Shown: positions 34,629-45,503, numbered from the stretch's first letter. The stretch is 64,000 bases of DNA from Pseudomonadota bacterium (GCA_025351005.1 JANXWS010000057.1:1-64000), one strand, 5' to 3'. A program made the numbers and translations. The notes: generated by a model not told the origin, from the letters alone.

Positions 34629-36425
34629 TCAGGTCTTCGGCAGCGTCACACCGCGCTGGCCCATGTATTTTCCCGCACGGTCCTTGTACGAGGTCGCGCA
34701 GACCTCGTCCGACTCGAAGAACAGCATCTGCGCGACGCCTTCGTTGGCGTATATCTTGGCCGGCAGGGTCGTCGTGTTCGAGAACTCGAGCGTCACGTGC
34801 CCTTCCCACTCGGGCTCCAGCGGCGTGACGTTGACGATGATGCCGCAGCGCGCGTACGTCGAGTTGTGGACGACGATGCCGTTCGCAACGAAGTTGTGGC
34901 AGCGCGGTACGGAGATGTCGTAGACCTCCTCCTCGCCGGCCGGCGCAATCGACTCGACGACGTCCCACGCGGCGCCGGCGGCCGGTTCCGGGAGCACCGG
35001 GTAGTCGCAGGTCGACAGCACCGCCGCGGCCGCGCCTGGCGGTAACGACCGGCCGGGCGACCTCCGCGTGCCGGTCGAGTTGCGGCTCACGCCGGAGCCG
35101 GCGACCGCGCCCGCGCCCGCGAGCAGCGGCCAGGCCTCGTGCGACAAGGGTTGGCCGTTGCTCTGGCAGCGCCGGTGCGCGATCAGCCGCAACGTCTCGG
35201 CCTCGAGGCGCCGTTGCTGGATCGACCCCGGCACGCAGCCGACGCACTCCGCGAAGCGCGCGATCTGGTCGCGGTCGGTGATCCGCACCGAGCAGGCGAT
35301 CGTACCGATGGGGGTCGTCTGCTCGCACAACCGGCCGAAGATCCCGAAGCGCAGCAACAGGTGGTGGACGTCCTCGACCAGCCGGCGCGACCCCGAGCGG
35401 AAATCGAGGAAGACACTGTCACCCTGCAAGTCCAGGCCACCGTCGGCGGCGAACAGCGCCTGCAGGAACAGCCGTACCGAGTCGCGCGGCGCCCGGAATA
35501 CGGCCTGCGGCACGAACTTCTCGCCGGCGCCGACCGCGAGGCCGTAGCCCTGCAGCCAGCTCGAGGCGCGGTTCGTGCCGGGCACGCCGCCCCGGCCGCG
35601 GCGGTTGACGAGCCGGTGGCAGAGTGCGCCCTTTCGGCTGACCACGCCGAGCCCGCCCGCCGCGACCGCGGACGCGAGCAACGCGACCTGCGCCGGATCC
35701 CCGGACGTGAACACCGGACCGTGACCCGGAGTGCGGCACTGGCCCGAGGCGAGCATGAGCCCGAGCAGCGACGCCTCCCAGTCCGGCAGCGGTGTGCGAC
35801 CGAACACCGGGACCTCGCGTGCGACCGCGATCCGGTCGCCGGCCGAGAGCTGCCCGAGCGGTGTCCAGCCGGCGAGCTGCCGGAACGGGTGGTTGGCGGT
35901 TGCCCGGATCCGCAGGCCGGCACGCGTCCTCAGCTCGAAGACCGGCCGGCGGCCCTGCGCCATGAACGCCGAGACCGATGCCGGCCGCAGGCGCCACCCG
36001 TCGAGCGCCAGCGTCCGGCGCCCGAAGCCCATCTCCGTGATCGGCACGTAGGCGCCCGTGTCGGCGTCCACGACGCGCGTGTCCCCGGTGACACACTTGC
36101 CGAGACAGATCGTCAGGACGTTGCGAGGAATGCGCAGGTACTCGACGGTCCGCGCGAGCGCGAACGAGTTCGGCGGGATGATGCAGACGTCGGCGTCGAG
36201 GTCGACGAAACTCTGCGGGTCGAAGGCCTTCGGATCGACGATGGTCGAATTGATGTTGGTGAAGACCTTGAACTCGCTCGCACAGCGAACGTCGTACCCG
36301 TAGCTCGAGGTGCCGTAGGAGACGATCCTGTGGCCGTCGACCGAGCGCACCTGGCCCGTCTCGAACGGTTCGATCATGCCGGCGGCGGCCATGCGCCGGA
36401 TCCAGTGGTCGGACTTGATGCTCAT
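34629..36425 (-). CDS. dcd: dCTP deaminase precursor containing an in-frame intein (598 aa; predicted spliced product 187 aa)
   Basis: N-extein [13 protein letters not shown]...[12 protein letters not shown] (110 aa) and C-extein [31 protein letters not shown]...[10 protein letters not shown] (77 aa) together make a complete proteobacterial Dcd; 411 aa of intein between them. Confidence 0.95.
   Translation of the reverse strand: MSIKSDHWIRRMAAAGMIEPFETGQVRSVDGHRIVSYGTSSYGYDVRCASEFKVFTNINSTIVDPKAFDPQSFVDLDADVCIIPPNSFALARTVEYLRIPRNVLTICLGKCVTGDTRVVDADTGAYVPITEMGFGRRTLALDGWRLRPASVSAFMAQGRRPVFELRTRAGLRIRATANHPFRQLAGWTPLGQLSAGDRIAVAREVPVFGRTPLPDWEASLLGLMLASGQCRTPGHGPVFTSGDPAQVALLASAVAAGGLGVVSRKGALCHRLVNRRGRGGVPGTNRASSWLQGYGLAVGAGEKFVPQAVFRAPRDSVRLFLQALFAADGGLDLQGDSVFLDFRSGSRRLVEDVHHLLLRFGIFGRLCEQTTPIGTIACSVRITDRDQIARFAECVGCVPGSIQQRRLEAETLRLIAHRRCQSNGQPLSHEAWPLLAGAGAVAGSGVSRNSTGTRRSPGRSLPPGAAAAVLSTCDYPVLPEPAAGAAWDVVESIAPAGEEEVYDISVPRCHNFVANGIVVHNSTYARCGIIVNVTPLEPEWEGHVTLEFSNTTTLPAKIYANEGVAQMLFFESDEVCATSYKDRAGKYMGQRGVTLPKT
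34863..36095 (-). mobile_element. Intein (Hint + LAGLIDADG endonuclease) inserted in dcd, 411 aa
   Basis: Block [15 protein letters not shown]; block [11 protein letters not shown] (TxxH); block [17 protein letters not shown]; block [18 protein letters not shown]-like LLGLMLASG and LQALFAADG. Confidence 0.95.
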
Positions 36426-36471
36426 GCCTGCCCCGCTGCCTGCCAAGAGGTATCCACCGTGGGCCGCGTCC

Positions 36472-37545
36472 TCAGTCGTCGCTCGCGGTCAGCGTCGGGA
36501 ACGCGGTCGTGCCTGCGCCTGCTGCCAGCCGCGCCGCGGCACGACGCGCGACGTCGTGGTAGGCGGCTGCGAGGGCGCCCTCCGGCTCGGCGACGACCGT
36601 CGGCCGGCCGTCGTCCGTCTGCTCGCGGATCCGGATGTCTAGAGGCAGGCTGCCGAGCAGCGGCACCTGGTACTCCGCGGCCATCCGCACGCCGCCGCCC
36701 ACGCCGAAGACGTGCTCCTCGTGGCCGCAGCTCGAGCAGATGTGGGTCGCCATGTTCTCGATGATGCCGAGCACCGGCACCGCAACTTTGCGGAACATCA
36801 TCAGGCCCTTGCGGGCGTCGGCCAGCGCGATGTCCTGCGGCGTCGTGACGATGATCGCGCCGCTGACGGGCACGCGCTGCGCGAGCGTCAGCTGGATGTC
36901 GCCGGTGCCGGGCGGCATGTCGACGATCAGGTAGTCGAGCTCGCCCCAGCGCGTCTCGCCGAGCAGCTGCGTCAGCGCCTGGGTGACCATCGGGCCGCGC
37001 CAGACCATCGGCTGAGCCGCGTCGATCAGAAAGCCAATCGACATCACCGCCACCCCGTAGGCGCGCAGTGGCTCGATCTTCTTGTCCGCGGTCATCTGCG
37101 GGTGCTCGCCGGCGAGGCCCATCATCAGCGGCTGGCTCGGGCCGTAGATGTCGGCATCGAGCAGCCCGACGCGCGCGCCCTGCGCCGCGAGTGCCAGCGC
37201 CAGGTTGGCGGCAGTGGTCGATTTGCCGACGCCGCCCTTGCCGGAGGCTATCGCGAGCACGTTGCCGATGCCCGGCAGCGGCTGCAGCGTACCCTGCACC
37301 GCGTGGGCCGCGATCCGCGCCTGCAGCCTCAGATCGACGGCCCCGCTCCAGCCGCCAGCGGACAGTTCCCGGCGCAGCAGTTCGCCGAGCCTGGCCTCGT
37401 AGCCGACGACCGGGAAACCCAGCGTGACGTCGATCACGGCGCGGCTGCCGTCCAACGCGACTCCGGTCACGGCCGCGCCGAGCGGCCGCTCCAGGCAGGG
37501 GTCGACGACGGCGGCGGCGAGTGCGCGAAGCTCGTTGCTGTTCAT
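36472..37545 (-). CDS. apbC: Mrp/ApbC family P-loop ATPase (Fe-S cluster carrier)
   Basis: [55 protein letters not shown]. Confidence 0.95.
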   Translation of the reverse strand: MNSNELRALAAAVVDPCLERPLGAAVTGVALDGSRAVIDVTLGFPVVGYEARLGELLRRELSAGGWSGAVDLRLQARIAAHAVQGTLQPLPGIGNVLAIASGKGGVGKSTTAANLALALAAQGARVGLLDADIYGPSQPLMMGLAGEHPQMTADKKIEPLRAYGVAVMSIGFLIDAAQPMVWRGPMVTQALTQLLGETRWGELDYLIVDMPPGTGDIQLTLAQRVPVSGAIIVTTPQDIALADARKGLMMFRKVAVPVLGIIENMATHICSSCGHEEHVFGVGGGVRMAAEYQVPLLGSLPLDIRIREQTDDGRPTVVAEPEGALAAAYHDVARRAAARLAAGAGTTAFPTLTASDD

Positions 37546-37637
37546 TCGGGGGTGGCCGCCTGACGGTAAACCCGCATTCTAACGGACCGGTGCAGCCGGG
37601 GCGCGGCCGGCGCAAGTCGCTATGGCATAATTCGTGG

Positions 37638-40031
37638 GTGAAGTTTCTGACGTCGCTGCGCGGTGAACGGGTCCTCGCCGAGATCAAGGCGAGCACCGAT
37701 GCATCCAGCCCCAAGTTTCGCAAAGCGGTCGAACGGCTGATCGCGCTGGGGCGCGATGCGATACCCCTGGTGATCGCCGAACTCGGCGCGGCCGACAAGC
37801 GCCTGACGATGGCCTACGTCGACGTGCTGGCGACGCTTGGCGGTGACGCCCGCAACGCGCCGCTGTTGCTGCAGGGGCTCGGGGATTCGAACCCTCGAAC
37901 GGTCGCGGCCGTCTCCTGGGCGCTGTCGAGCGCCCGCCAGTTCCCGACCGCCGAGCTGCTCGGGGCGCTGAACGACCCGGACATCTCCAGTTCGGCGCTG
38001 CTCGACGTGATCGCGGCGCACAAGGAGCGGATCCCGCTGCGCGACCTTCTCGCCGCCGCCTACAACCAGGAGTCGGGGGACAAGACCGCGCTCTTCAAGA
38101 TCATAGGCGCCATCGCCGACGAGGCCGCAATCCCCGACCTGCTGTCGCGGCTCGAGGGCAAGGACGTCGCGGTACGCGTCAACCTGATGGACATCCTGGC
38201 GCGCTTCGGCACGCCGGAAGTGCAAAAGGCGCTGCTCGCCCAGCTCAAGGATCCGAGCAAGCTGGTGCGCCTCGGGGCGCTCGCGGCGCTGCTCAAGACC
38301 CCGGACCTGAAGAGCACCGAGGCCGTCGCACCGTTGCTCGCCGACCCCGACATGGAGGTCGGCAACCGTGCGATCGAACTGCTGATCCGGGCCAAGGATC
38401 CGGATACGGTGCGCTACCTGGTGCCGGTACTGCAGCACGAGTCGGAGTACGCACGCCGGTCGGCCGTCGAGGTGCTGAACGAGGTCGGCGACAGCGGCTC
38501 GATCAAGTACCTGCTGGCGGCGATCAAGGACAGCGACTGGTGGGTGCGCAGCCGCGCGGCCGACGCGCTCGGCCGGATCGGCGGCCCGCGCGTCGTCGAT
38601 GCGGTGCTCGAGCTCGTGCGCGACAAGGACGAGGACATCCGCCGCACCGCGATCGAAATCCTGAACCTGACGAAGGACGAGCGCGCGGTCGACTACCTGC
38701 TGCAGGCCACCCGCGACGACGACTGGTGGGTCTGCGAACGGGCGGTCGATGCGCTCGCCGAGATCGGCAGCGAGCGGGCGATGCCGCGGCTGCTCGAGAT
38801 GCTGCAGGGCCCGCCGCACTCGGTCCCGGCCGTGATCCGCGCGCTCGGCAAGCTGGGCGACGCCAAGGTCATCGACGTGCTGCTGCCGCAGCTGCAACGC
38901 GCCGAGACCGACATCCGCGTCGAGGCCGTGGCGGCGCTGGCGCGCCTCAGCGACGCGCAGACCGCCGACTCGGTACGCGGGCACCTGCGCTCGATCGGCG
39001 AACTCGCCACCGACCAGACATTGAGCGTGGCGGCGAGCCGCGCACTGCAGGAGCTCGAGGCGCGCTTCTCCAGCGAGCCGGTCGAGGGGGCCCGCAAGGT
39101 CGACCACACCATCGCGGCACCGGTCCGCACGATGCTGATGGAGAACGCCGACGTCCACGAGCTGGTGCGCCAGAACGAGGCGGCCGCGGCCCCGCTCGAC
39201 ATCACGGCGCTGCGCCCCGGGGAGATACTCGACGGCCGCTACAAGTACATCGAGAAGATCGGCAAGGGCGCGTTCGGCACGGTGCTGCTGATGGAGGACA
39301 CGGTCGTCGACGAGCGCCTGATCCTGAAGTTCCTGAACCCGACGGTGTCGCAGGACGAGGAAGTCATGCAGCGGTTCGTGCACGAGCTGCGTTATTCGCG
39401 CAAGATCACGCACCGCAACGTGATCCGGATCTACGACTTCCTGTTCATCCGCGGCAATTACGCGATCTCGATGGAGTACTTCCCCTCGCATACGCTCGGC
39501 TCGGAGATCGTCAACAGCCAGCCGATGCCGATCGCGCGCGCGGTCAAGTACGGCATCGACATCGCGACCGGCATGGAGGTCGCCCACGAGATCGGCATCG
39601 TCCACCGCGACCTGAAGCCCGCCAACGTGCTGATCAACGACGCCGGCCTGCTGAAGATCGTCGACTTCGGAGTCGCGGCCGCCCACAAGGAGGGCGACGC
39701 GCAGCTGACCAAGACCGGCTACGTGATCGGCTCGCCGAAGTACATGGCCCCGGAGCAGATCCTCGGCAAGCAAGTCGACCAGCGCGCCGACGTCTACAGC
39801 GCCGGCGTCATGCTGTACGAGATGCTGACCGGGGCGCCGCCGTACAGCCGCGGCGACCACATGGCCGTGATGTACCAGCACGTTCAGGGCAAGGCCAAGC
39901 CGCCGATCGAGCTCAACGCCAAGCTGCCGCAGCAGCTGTCCGAGCTGGTGGTAAAGGCGATGGCGGTTGACAAGATGAAGCGCTTCCAGACGATGGACGA
40001 GCTGCGCACGGCACTGGAGAAGTTCGCCTGA
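37638..40031 (+). CDS. HEAT-repeat / serine-threonine protein kinase fusion
   Basis: GTG start; ~9+ HEAT-like repeats (e.g. DSDWWVRSRAADALGRIGG, DDDWWVCERAVDALAEIGS), then kinase domain GKGAFGTVLLMED, HRDLKPANVLIND, DFGVA, APEQILGK. Confidence 0.93.
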   Translation: MKFLTSLRGERVLAEIKASTDASSPKFRKAVERLIALGRDAIPLVIAELGAADKRLTMAYVDVLATLGGDARNAPLLLQGLGDSNPRTVAAVSWALSSARQFPTAELLGALNDPDISSSALLDVIAAHKERIPLRDLLAAAYNQESGDKTALFKIIGAIADEAAIPDLLSRLEGKDVAVRVNLMDILARFGTPEVQKALLAQLKDPSKLVRLGALAALLKTPDLKSTEAVAPLLADPDMEVGNRAIELLIRAKDPDTVRYLVPVLQHESEYARRSAVEVLNEVGDSGSIKYLLAAIKDSDWWVRSRAADALGRIGGPRVVDAVLELVRDKDEDIRRTAIEILNLTKDERAVDYLLQATRDDDWWVCERAVDALAEIGSERAMPRLLEMLQGPPHSVPAVIRALGKLGDAKVIDVLLPQLQRAETDIRVEAVAALARLSDAQTADSVRGHLRSIGELATDQTLSVAASRALQELEARFSSEPVEGARKVDHTIAAPVRTMLMENADVHELVRQNEAAAAPLDITALRPGEILDGRYKYIEKIGKGAFGTVLLMEDTVVDERLILKFLNPTVSQDEEVMQRFVHELRYSRKITHRNVIRIYDFLFIRGNYAISMEYFPSHTLGSEIVNSQPMPIARAVKYGIDIATGMEVAHEIGIVHRDLKPANVLINDAGLLKIVDFGVAAAHKEGDAQLTKTGYVIGSPKYMAPEQILGKQVDQRADVYSAGVMLYEMLTGAPPYSRGDHMAVMYQHVQGKAKPPIELNAKLPQQLSELVVKAMAVDKMKRFQTMDELRTALEKFA

Positions 40032-40046
40032 GGGGGTAAGGACGGG

Positions 40047-41141
40047 ATGCCTCGCATTGACGCGTTCCTCAAGCTCGGCACGGCCCAGGGGTGTTCCGAC
40101 GTGCACCTCGCCGTCGGCGTGCCGCCGATGCTGCGCATGAACGGCGACCTGATGCCGATCCGCTTCCGCAATCTCGGCGACTCCGAGCTCGAGAGCTACG
40201 TCAGCGAGATCATGACGAAGAAGCAGACCGAGACGTTCCGCACCGGCCACGACCTGGATTTTTCCTACGTCGCCGAGGACGGCGGGCGCTTCCGCGTCAA
40301 CATCTTCCGCAAGGAGACCGGCGTCGGTGCCGTGTTCCGCTCGATTCCGTCGCACGTGCCGACGCTCGAGAGCCTCAACCTGCCGCCGATCGTCAAGAAG
40401 CTGATCGACTACCACCAGGGCATGGTGCTGGTGACCGGCTCGACGGGCACGGGCAAGTCGACCACGCTCGCAGCGATGATCCACGAGCTCAACCGGACGC
40501 GGCGCCTGAACATCATCAGCCTCGAGGACCCGATCGAGTTCGTGCACCGCAGCCTCGAGGCACAGGTCATCCAGCGCGAGTACGGCACGCACGTGCCTTC
40601 GTTCGCCGAAGGCGTGCGCGCGGCGATGCGGGAGGACCCGGACGTGATCCTGGTCGGCGAGATGCGCGACGCGGAAACCATTCGCATGGCCATGACCGCC
40701 GCCGAGACCGGCCACCTGGTGCTCGGCACGCTTCACACGACGAGCGCCACCAAGACGATTGACCGCATCATCGACGCACTGCCGATCGAGGAGCGCGAAC
40801 AGACCAAGAGCTTCCTGGCGCAGAGCCTGCTCGCCGTCATCACCCAGGTGCTGGTGCGCCGCGCCGACAGCCGCGTCCGGCGCGCGGTCTGCGAGGTCAT
40901 GGTCATGAACAAGGCGATCGGCAAGCTGATCCAGACCGACCAGACGCACCAGGTTCCGGCGCAGCTGCAGACCGGACGCGAGCTCGGCATGCAGACGCTG
41001 GACCAGGCGCTGCTGGCGGGCGTGCAGGACAAGGAACTGGACCCGGACGACGCCTACCTCAACGCCGCCGACCGGCGCACGCTGCAGCGATTCGTCACCG
41101 ACACGAGTCTGCTGCCCAAGCTTGACATCGGCGCCGGCTGA
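40047..41141 (+). CDS. PilT/PilU-family twitching motility ATPase (copy 1)
   Basis: [59 protein letters not shown]. Confidence 0.93.
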   Translation: MPRIDAFLKLGTAQGCSDVHLAVGVPPMLRMNGDLMPIRFRNLGDSELESYVSEIMTKKQTETFRTGHDLDFSYVAEDGGRFRVNIFRKETGVGAVFRSIPSHVPTLESLNLPPIVKKLIDYHQGMVLVTGSTGTGKSTTLAAMIHELNRTRRLNIISLEDPIEFVHRSLEAQVIQREYGTHVPSFAEGVRAAMREDPDVILVGEMRDAETIRMAMTAAETGHLVLGTLHTTSATKTIDRIIDALPIEEREQTKSFLAQSLLAVITQVLVRRADSRVRRAVCEVMVMNKAIGKLIQTDQTHQVPAQLQTGRELGMQTLDQALLAGVQDKELDPDDAYLNAADRRTLQRFVTDTSLLPKLDIGAG

Positions 41142-41149
41142 GCCCTGCG

Positions 41150-42211
41150 ATGCCGCGCATCGACGAGTACCTGGTCGAGGTCCTGAACCGCAAGGGCTCG
41201 GACCTGCACTTCCTCGCCGGCGACCCGCCGCGGCTGCGCGTCTACGGCGACCTGCAGCCGCTGCGGCCGGAGGCGCTGAAGGCCGACTTCGTCAAGGAGA
41301 CGCTTCTCGAGATCATGCCGCCGAAGGCGAGCGCGCGTTTCGAGGAGAAGGACGGCGCCGACTTTGCCTACCAGGTGCCGAACCTGGCGCGCTTCCGGGT
41401 CAACGTCATGCGCCACCTCGGCGGCATGGGTGCCGTGCTGCGCGTGATTCCGTCGGTGGCCCTGACGCTCGACCAGCTCAACATGCCGGAACCGGTGCGG
41501 ACGCTGTGCCGCGCCAACAACGGCCTGATCCTGGTCACCGGCAAGACCGGCTCCGGCAAATCGACGACGCTCGCGGCGATGATCGACGACATCAACACGC
41601 GGCTGCATGGTCACCTGCTGACGATCGAGGATCCAATCGAGTTCGTGCACCAGCGCAAGAGCTGCCTCGTCAGCCAGCGCGAGGTTGGCGTGCACGCGCC
41701 GTCGTTCGCGGAAGCCGTGCACTCGGCACTGCGCGAGGACCCAGACGTGATCCTGGTCGGCGAAATGCGCGACCTCGAGACGATTAGCGTCGCCGTGACC
41801 GCGGCCGAGATGGGCATCCTGGTGATGGGCACGCTGCACACCAACGGCGCCACCGCGACCGTCGACCGGATCGTCAACGCGTTCCCCTCCGAAAAGCAGT
41901 CGCACGTGCGCACGATGCTGTCGACCAGCCTGCGCGGCGTGATCTCGCAGCAGCTGATCCCGCGCGCCGGCCAGCCGGGCCGCGTCGCCGCACTCGAGAT
42001 CCTGATCAACAACGCCGCCGTCTCCAACCTGATCCGCCAGGGCAAGATGGACCAGCTCGAGAACACGATGCAAAGCGGCGCGGCCACCGGCATGCGCACG
42101 ATGGATATGGCGATCCACCAGCTGCTCGAGGGCAAGGTCATCTCGGGCCGCGAGGCCTACCGCAAGGCGATCAACAAGAGCCGCTTCGAGCAGTACAAGA
42201 ACAGCGCGTGA
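41150..42211 (+). CDS. PilT/PilU-family twitching motility ATPase (copy 2)
   Basis: [58 protein letters not shown]. Confidence 0.93.
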   Translation: MPRIDEYLVEVLNRKGSDLHFLAGDPPRLRVYGDLQPLRPEALKADFVKETLLEIMPPKASARFEEKDGADFAYQVPNLARFRVNVMRHLGGMGAVLRVIPSVALTLDQLNMPEPVRTLCRANNGLILVTGKTGSGKSTTLAAMIDDINTRLHGHLLTIEDPIEFVHQRKSCLVSQREVGVHAPSFAEAVHSALREDPDVILVGEMRDLETISVAVTAAEMGILVMGTLHTNGATATVDRIVNAFPSEKQSHVRTMLSTSLRGVISQQLIPRAGQPGRVAALEILINNAAVSNLIRQGKMDQLENTMQSGAATGMRTMDMAIHQLLEGKVISGREAYRKAINKSRFEQYKNSA

Positions 42212-42269
42212 GCGGCGCCGCCGGCCGGCTGGCATAATCATCGGCCGTCGCCAGTCCCGCCGGAGTCCC

Positions 42270-44276
42270 ATGCGCCGCTTGCTCGTCACCAGCGCTCTGC
42301 CCTACGCCAACGGCCCGCTGCACTTCGGCCACATCCTCGAGGCGGTGCAGACCGACATCTGGGTGCGGGCGCTGCGCCTCGCCGGTCACGAGTGCGTCTA
42401 CGTCTGCGCCGACGACACCCATGGCACGCCGATGATGCTGAAGGCGCAGGCCGAGGGCGTGCCACCGGAGCGGCTGATCGAGAGCGTCGCCGCCGAGCAT
42501 CGCGCGACGTATGCGGACTTCCTGATCGGGCTCGATTTCTTTCACTCCACCCACAGCGACGAGAACCGCGAGCTGACCGAGCGCATCTTCAGGGCGCTCG
42601 ACGCCGGCGGCTACATTTCCCGGCGCACGATCCGCCAGGCGTACGACGCCGAGGCGGCGATGTTTCTGCCCGACCGCTACGTCAAGGGCACGTGCCCGCG
42701 CTGCGGTGCCAAGGACCAGTACGGGGATGCCTGCGAGGTCTGCGGCGCCACCTATACGCCGTCCGACCTGATCGACCCGGTGTCGGTCGTCAGCGGCACG
42801 CGGCCGGTCGAACGCGAGTCGGAGCACCTGTTCTTCCGGCTCGCTGCCTTCGAGCCGATGCTGCGGGAGTGGACCCGCAGCGGCGCCCTCGACGACAGCG
42901 TCGCCAACAAGCTCGACGAGTGGTTCGACACGGGCCTGCGCGACTGGGACATCTCGCGCGATGCGCCGTACTTCGGCTTCGGGATACCGGGACACCCGGG
43001 CAAGTATTTTTACGTCTGGCTCGATGCGCCGGTCGGCTACATGGCGGCGAGCCTGGCTCTGGCGCGCAGCCGCGGCCTCGCGTTCGACGACTGGTGGGGG
43101 CCGGCGAGCACGGTCGAGCTGCACCACTGCATCGGCAAGGACATTCTCTACTTCCACACGCTGTTTTGGCCCGCCGTGCTGCGGGGCGCCGGCCTGCGCC
43201 TGCCGACGGCGGTGCACGCGCACGGCTTCCTGACCGTCAACGGCCAGAAGATGTCGAAGTCGCGTGGCACGTTCATCACCGGCCGGCGCTATCTCGACCG
43301 CCTGCCGGCCGAGGCGCTGCGCTACTACTTCGCGGCCAAGCTCGGACCCGGCATCGACGACATGGACCTGTCGCTCGATGACTTCGTCAGCCGCTACAAC
43401 GCCGACGTGGTCGGCAAGCTCGTCAACATCGCGAGCCGCTGCGCGGGCTTCATCGCGCGCGGCGGCGGACGGCTCGCGGCGGAGCTGCCCGAGCCCGAGC
43501 TGTACGACGAGTTCGCCGCGGCGCGAAGCCGCATCGCTTCGTTGTACGAGGCACGCGACACCGCGACCGCGATCCGCGAGATCGCCGCGCTCGCCGACCG
43601 CGCCAACCAGTACATCGACGCCCGCAAGCCCTGGAATCTCGCCAAGGACCCGGCCCAGGGCGCCTCGGTCGGCGCGGTCTGCACGCAGGGGCTGAACCTG
43701 TTCCGCGTGCTGGTCACCTACCTGCAGCCGGTGCGGCCCGCGATGGCCGAGCGGGCCGGCGCGTTCCTCGGCCGGCCGATCCGTCAATGGGACGACGTCG
43801 CGGAGCCGCTGCTCGGCACGGCCCTGGCGCCATACGTGCCGCTGGCGACCCGCCTCGACCCGAAAGTGGTCGCCTCGCTGATCGAGCCGGAGCCGGCGGT
43901 CGCGCCTGCGGCAGCTGCACCAGCCGCACCGGCCGTGAGCGAGCCGGCGACGGAGATCTCGGTCGACGAGTTCAACCGGATCGACCTGCGCGTCGCGCGC
44001 GTGGTCGCGGCCGCTCTCGTGGAGGGCGCCGACAAGCTGCTGCAGCTGACGCTGGACGTCGGCGACGAGCAGCGCACCGTCTTCGCCGGCATCCGCGGCA
44101 CGTATGCGCCCGAGCAGCTCGTCGGCCGCCACGTTGTCGTGGTCGCGAACCTCAAGCCGCGCAAGATGCGCTTTGGACTCTCGCAGGGCATGGTGCTGGC
44201 CGCCAGCAGCGACGGCCCGGGCGTATTCCTGATAGCCCCGGACGCGGGCGTGAGCGCCGGGATGCGCGTCAAGTAA
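42270..44276 (+). CDS. metG: Methionyl-tRNA synthetase with C-terminal tRNA-binding domain
   Basis: [30 protein letters not shown]-terminal [17 protein letters not shown]... Confidence 0.97.
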   Translation: MRRLLVTSALPYANGPLHFGHILEAVQTDIWVRALRLAGHECVYVCADDTHGTPMMLKAQAEGVPPERLIESVAAEHRATYADFLIGLDFFHSTHSDENRELTERIFRALDAGGYISRRTIRQAYDAEAAMFLPDRYVKGTCPRCGAKDQYGDACEVCGATYTPSDLIDPVSVVSGTRPVERESEHLFFRLAAFEPMLREWTRSGALDDSVANKLDEWFDTGLRDWDISRDAPYFGFGIPGHPGKYFYVWLDAPVGYMAASLALARSRGLAFDDWWGPASTVELHHCIGKDILYFHTLFWPAVLRGAGLRLPTAVHAHGFLTVNGQKMSKSRGTFITGRRYLDRLPAEALRYYFAAKLGPGIDDMDLSLDDFVSRYNADVVGKLVNIASRCAGFIARGGGRLAAELPEPELYDEFAAARSRIASLYEARDTATAIREIAALADRANQYIDARKPWNLAKDPAQGASVGAVCTQGLNLFRVLVTYLQPVRPAMAERAGAFLGRPIRQWDDVAEPLLGTALAPYVPLATRLDPKVVASLIEPEPAVAPAAAAPAAPAVSEPATEISVDEFNRIDLRVARVVAAALVEGADKLLQLTLDVGDEQRTVFAGIRGTYAPEQLVGRHVVVVANLKPRKMRFGLSQGMVLAASSDGPGVFLIAPDAGVSAGMRVK

Positions 44277-44280
44277 CCCC

Positions 44281-44835
44281 GTGTCCGCGGCGCTCGCCGA
44301 CGCGCTCGACCGGCTGCTGCCGCAAACGCAATGCACGCGCTGCGGCTACCCGGGCTGCCGCCCCTACGCGGAGGCGCTCGCGGCCGGCGCCGCCGACATC
44401 GACCAGTGCCCGCCCGGCGGCCTGCCGACCGCCGCAGGCCTTGCCCGGCTGCTCGGCCGCGAGCCGAAGCCGGTCAGCAGCGCCCATGGCGCCGAGGGTC
44501 CGCCGCGCGTTGCCGTGATCGACGAGAGCGTGTGCATCGGCTGCGCCAAGTGCCTGCCGGCATGCCCCGTCGACGCGATCGTCGGCGCGCGGCGCCAGCT
44601 GCACACGGTGATTGCCGCCGAGTGCTCGGGCTGCGAGCTGTGCCTGCCGCCGTGCCCGGTCGACTGCATCACGCTCGTGGAGGCCGGCGATTCCCCGCTT
44701 GCCCTCGCGGCGCTGCGGCGGCGCGCGGACCAGTATCGCGACCGGATCCGAGCTCGCGCCGAGCGCGCCACGGCACGCGCGGCACACCGCGCCCTGCATT
44801 TCGCGCAGCACGCGCCGGACGGTGTCGAGCCATGA
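44281..44835 (+). CDS. RnfB-like ferredoxin (electron transport complex subunit B family)
   Basis: [17 protein letters not shown] [4Fe-4S] motif; [16 protein letters not shown] and [16 protein letters not shown]. Confidence 0.88.
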   Translation: MSAALADALDRLLPQTQCTRCGYPGCRPYAEALAAGAADIDQCPPGGLPTAAGLARLLGREPKPVSSAHGAEGPPRVAVIDESVCIGCAKCLPACPVDAIVGARRQLHTVIAAECSGCELCLPPCPVDCITLVEAGDSPLALAALRRRADQYRDRIRARAERATARAAHRALHFAQHAPDGVEP

Positions 44836-45503
44836 GCCCGGCGCGCCGCCGTGCGCTGTTCGCCCGGCTCGCGTCAGACGAACCGGAGCCCCGCACCGAA
44901 CTCGTCTGGTCGACGCCGTACCAGCTGCTGGTCGCCGTGATCTTGTCGGCGCAGGCAACCGACCGGAGCGTCAACCAGGCGATGGCGTCGCTGTTCCGCG
45001 TCGCACGCACGCCGCAGGCGATCGTCGCGCTCGGCCTGGCGGAGCTGAAGGGCTACGTGCGCACGATCGGCCTTTACAATACCAAGGCCGCGAACATCAT
45101 CGCGATGTCCAAGCAGCTGCTCGAACGTCACGGCGGCGAGGTGCCACACGACCGCGCCGCGCTCGAGGCACTGCCGGGCGTCGGCCGCAAGACCGCGAAC
45201 GTGATCCTGAACTGCGTGTTCGGCGAGCCGACGATCGCCGTCGACACGCACATCTTTCGGGTGGCCAACCGCACCGGCCTTGCGCCCGGGCGCACCGTCG
45301 GCGACGTCGAGCGCGGACTGCTGCGCAACGTGCCGGCCGACTACCGGCTGCATGCGCATCACTGGCTGCTGCTGCTCGGACGCTACGTCTGCAAAGCGCG
45401 TAAGCCCGAGTGCTGGCGTTGTCCGGTGCGCGCCGAGTGCGGCTACCGGCCGAAGACGCCGGCCGCGGGAGTCAGCCCGTCGGCGCCACGCCGACGCTCT
45501 TGA
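44832..45503 (+). CDS. nth: Endonuclease III
   Basis: [51 protein letters not shown]-terminal C-x6-C-x2-C-x5-C. Confidence 0.96.
   Translation: MSPARRRALFARLASDEPEPRTELVWSTPYQLLVAVILSAQATDRSVNQAMASLFRVARTPQAIVALGLAELKGYVRTIGLYNTKAANIIAMSKQLLERHGGEVPHDRAALEALPGVGRKTANVILNCVFGEPTIAVDTHIFRVANRTGLAPGRTVGDVERGLLRNVPADYRLHAHHWLLLLGRYVCKARKPECWRCPVRAECGYRPKTPAAGVSPSAPRRRS

Noticed and set aside
34629-36425. dcd interpreted as chimeric assembly or gene fusion
   Set aside because: The insertion is exactly in frame, has all canonical intein splice-junction residues, and removal restores a perfect Dcd; an assembly artefact is unlikely.
37620-40949. 1109-aa ORF on the minus strand
   Set aside because: Antisense shadow of the HEAT-kinase and first PilT genes; Arg/His/Asp-rich translation with no domain motifs, typical of high-GC codon bias.
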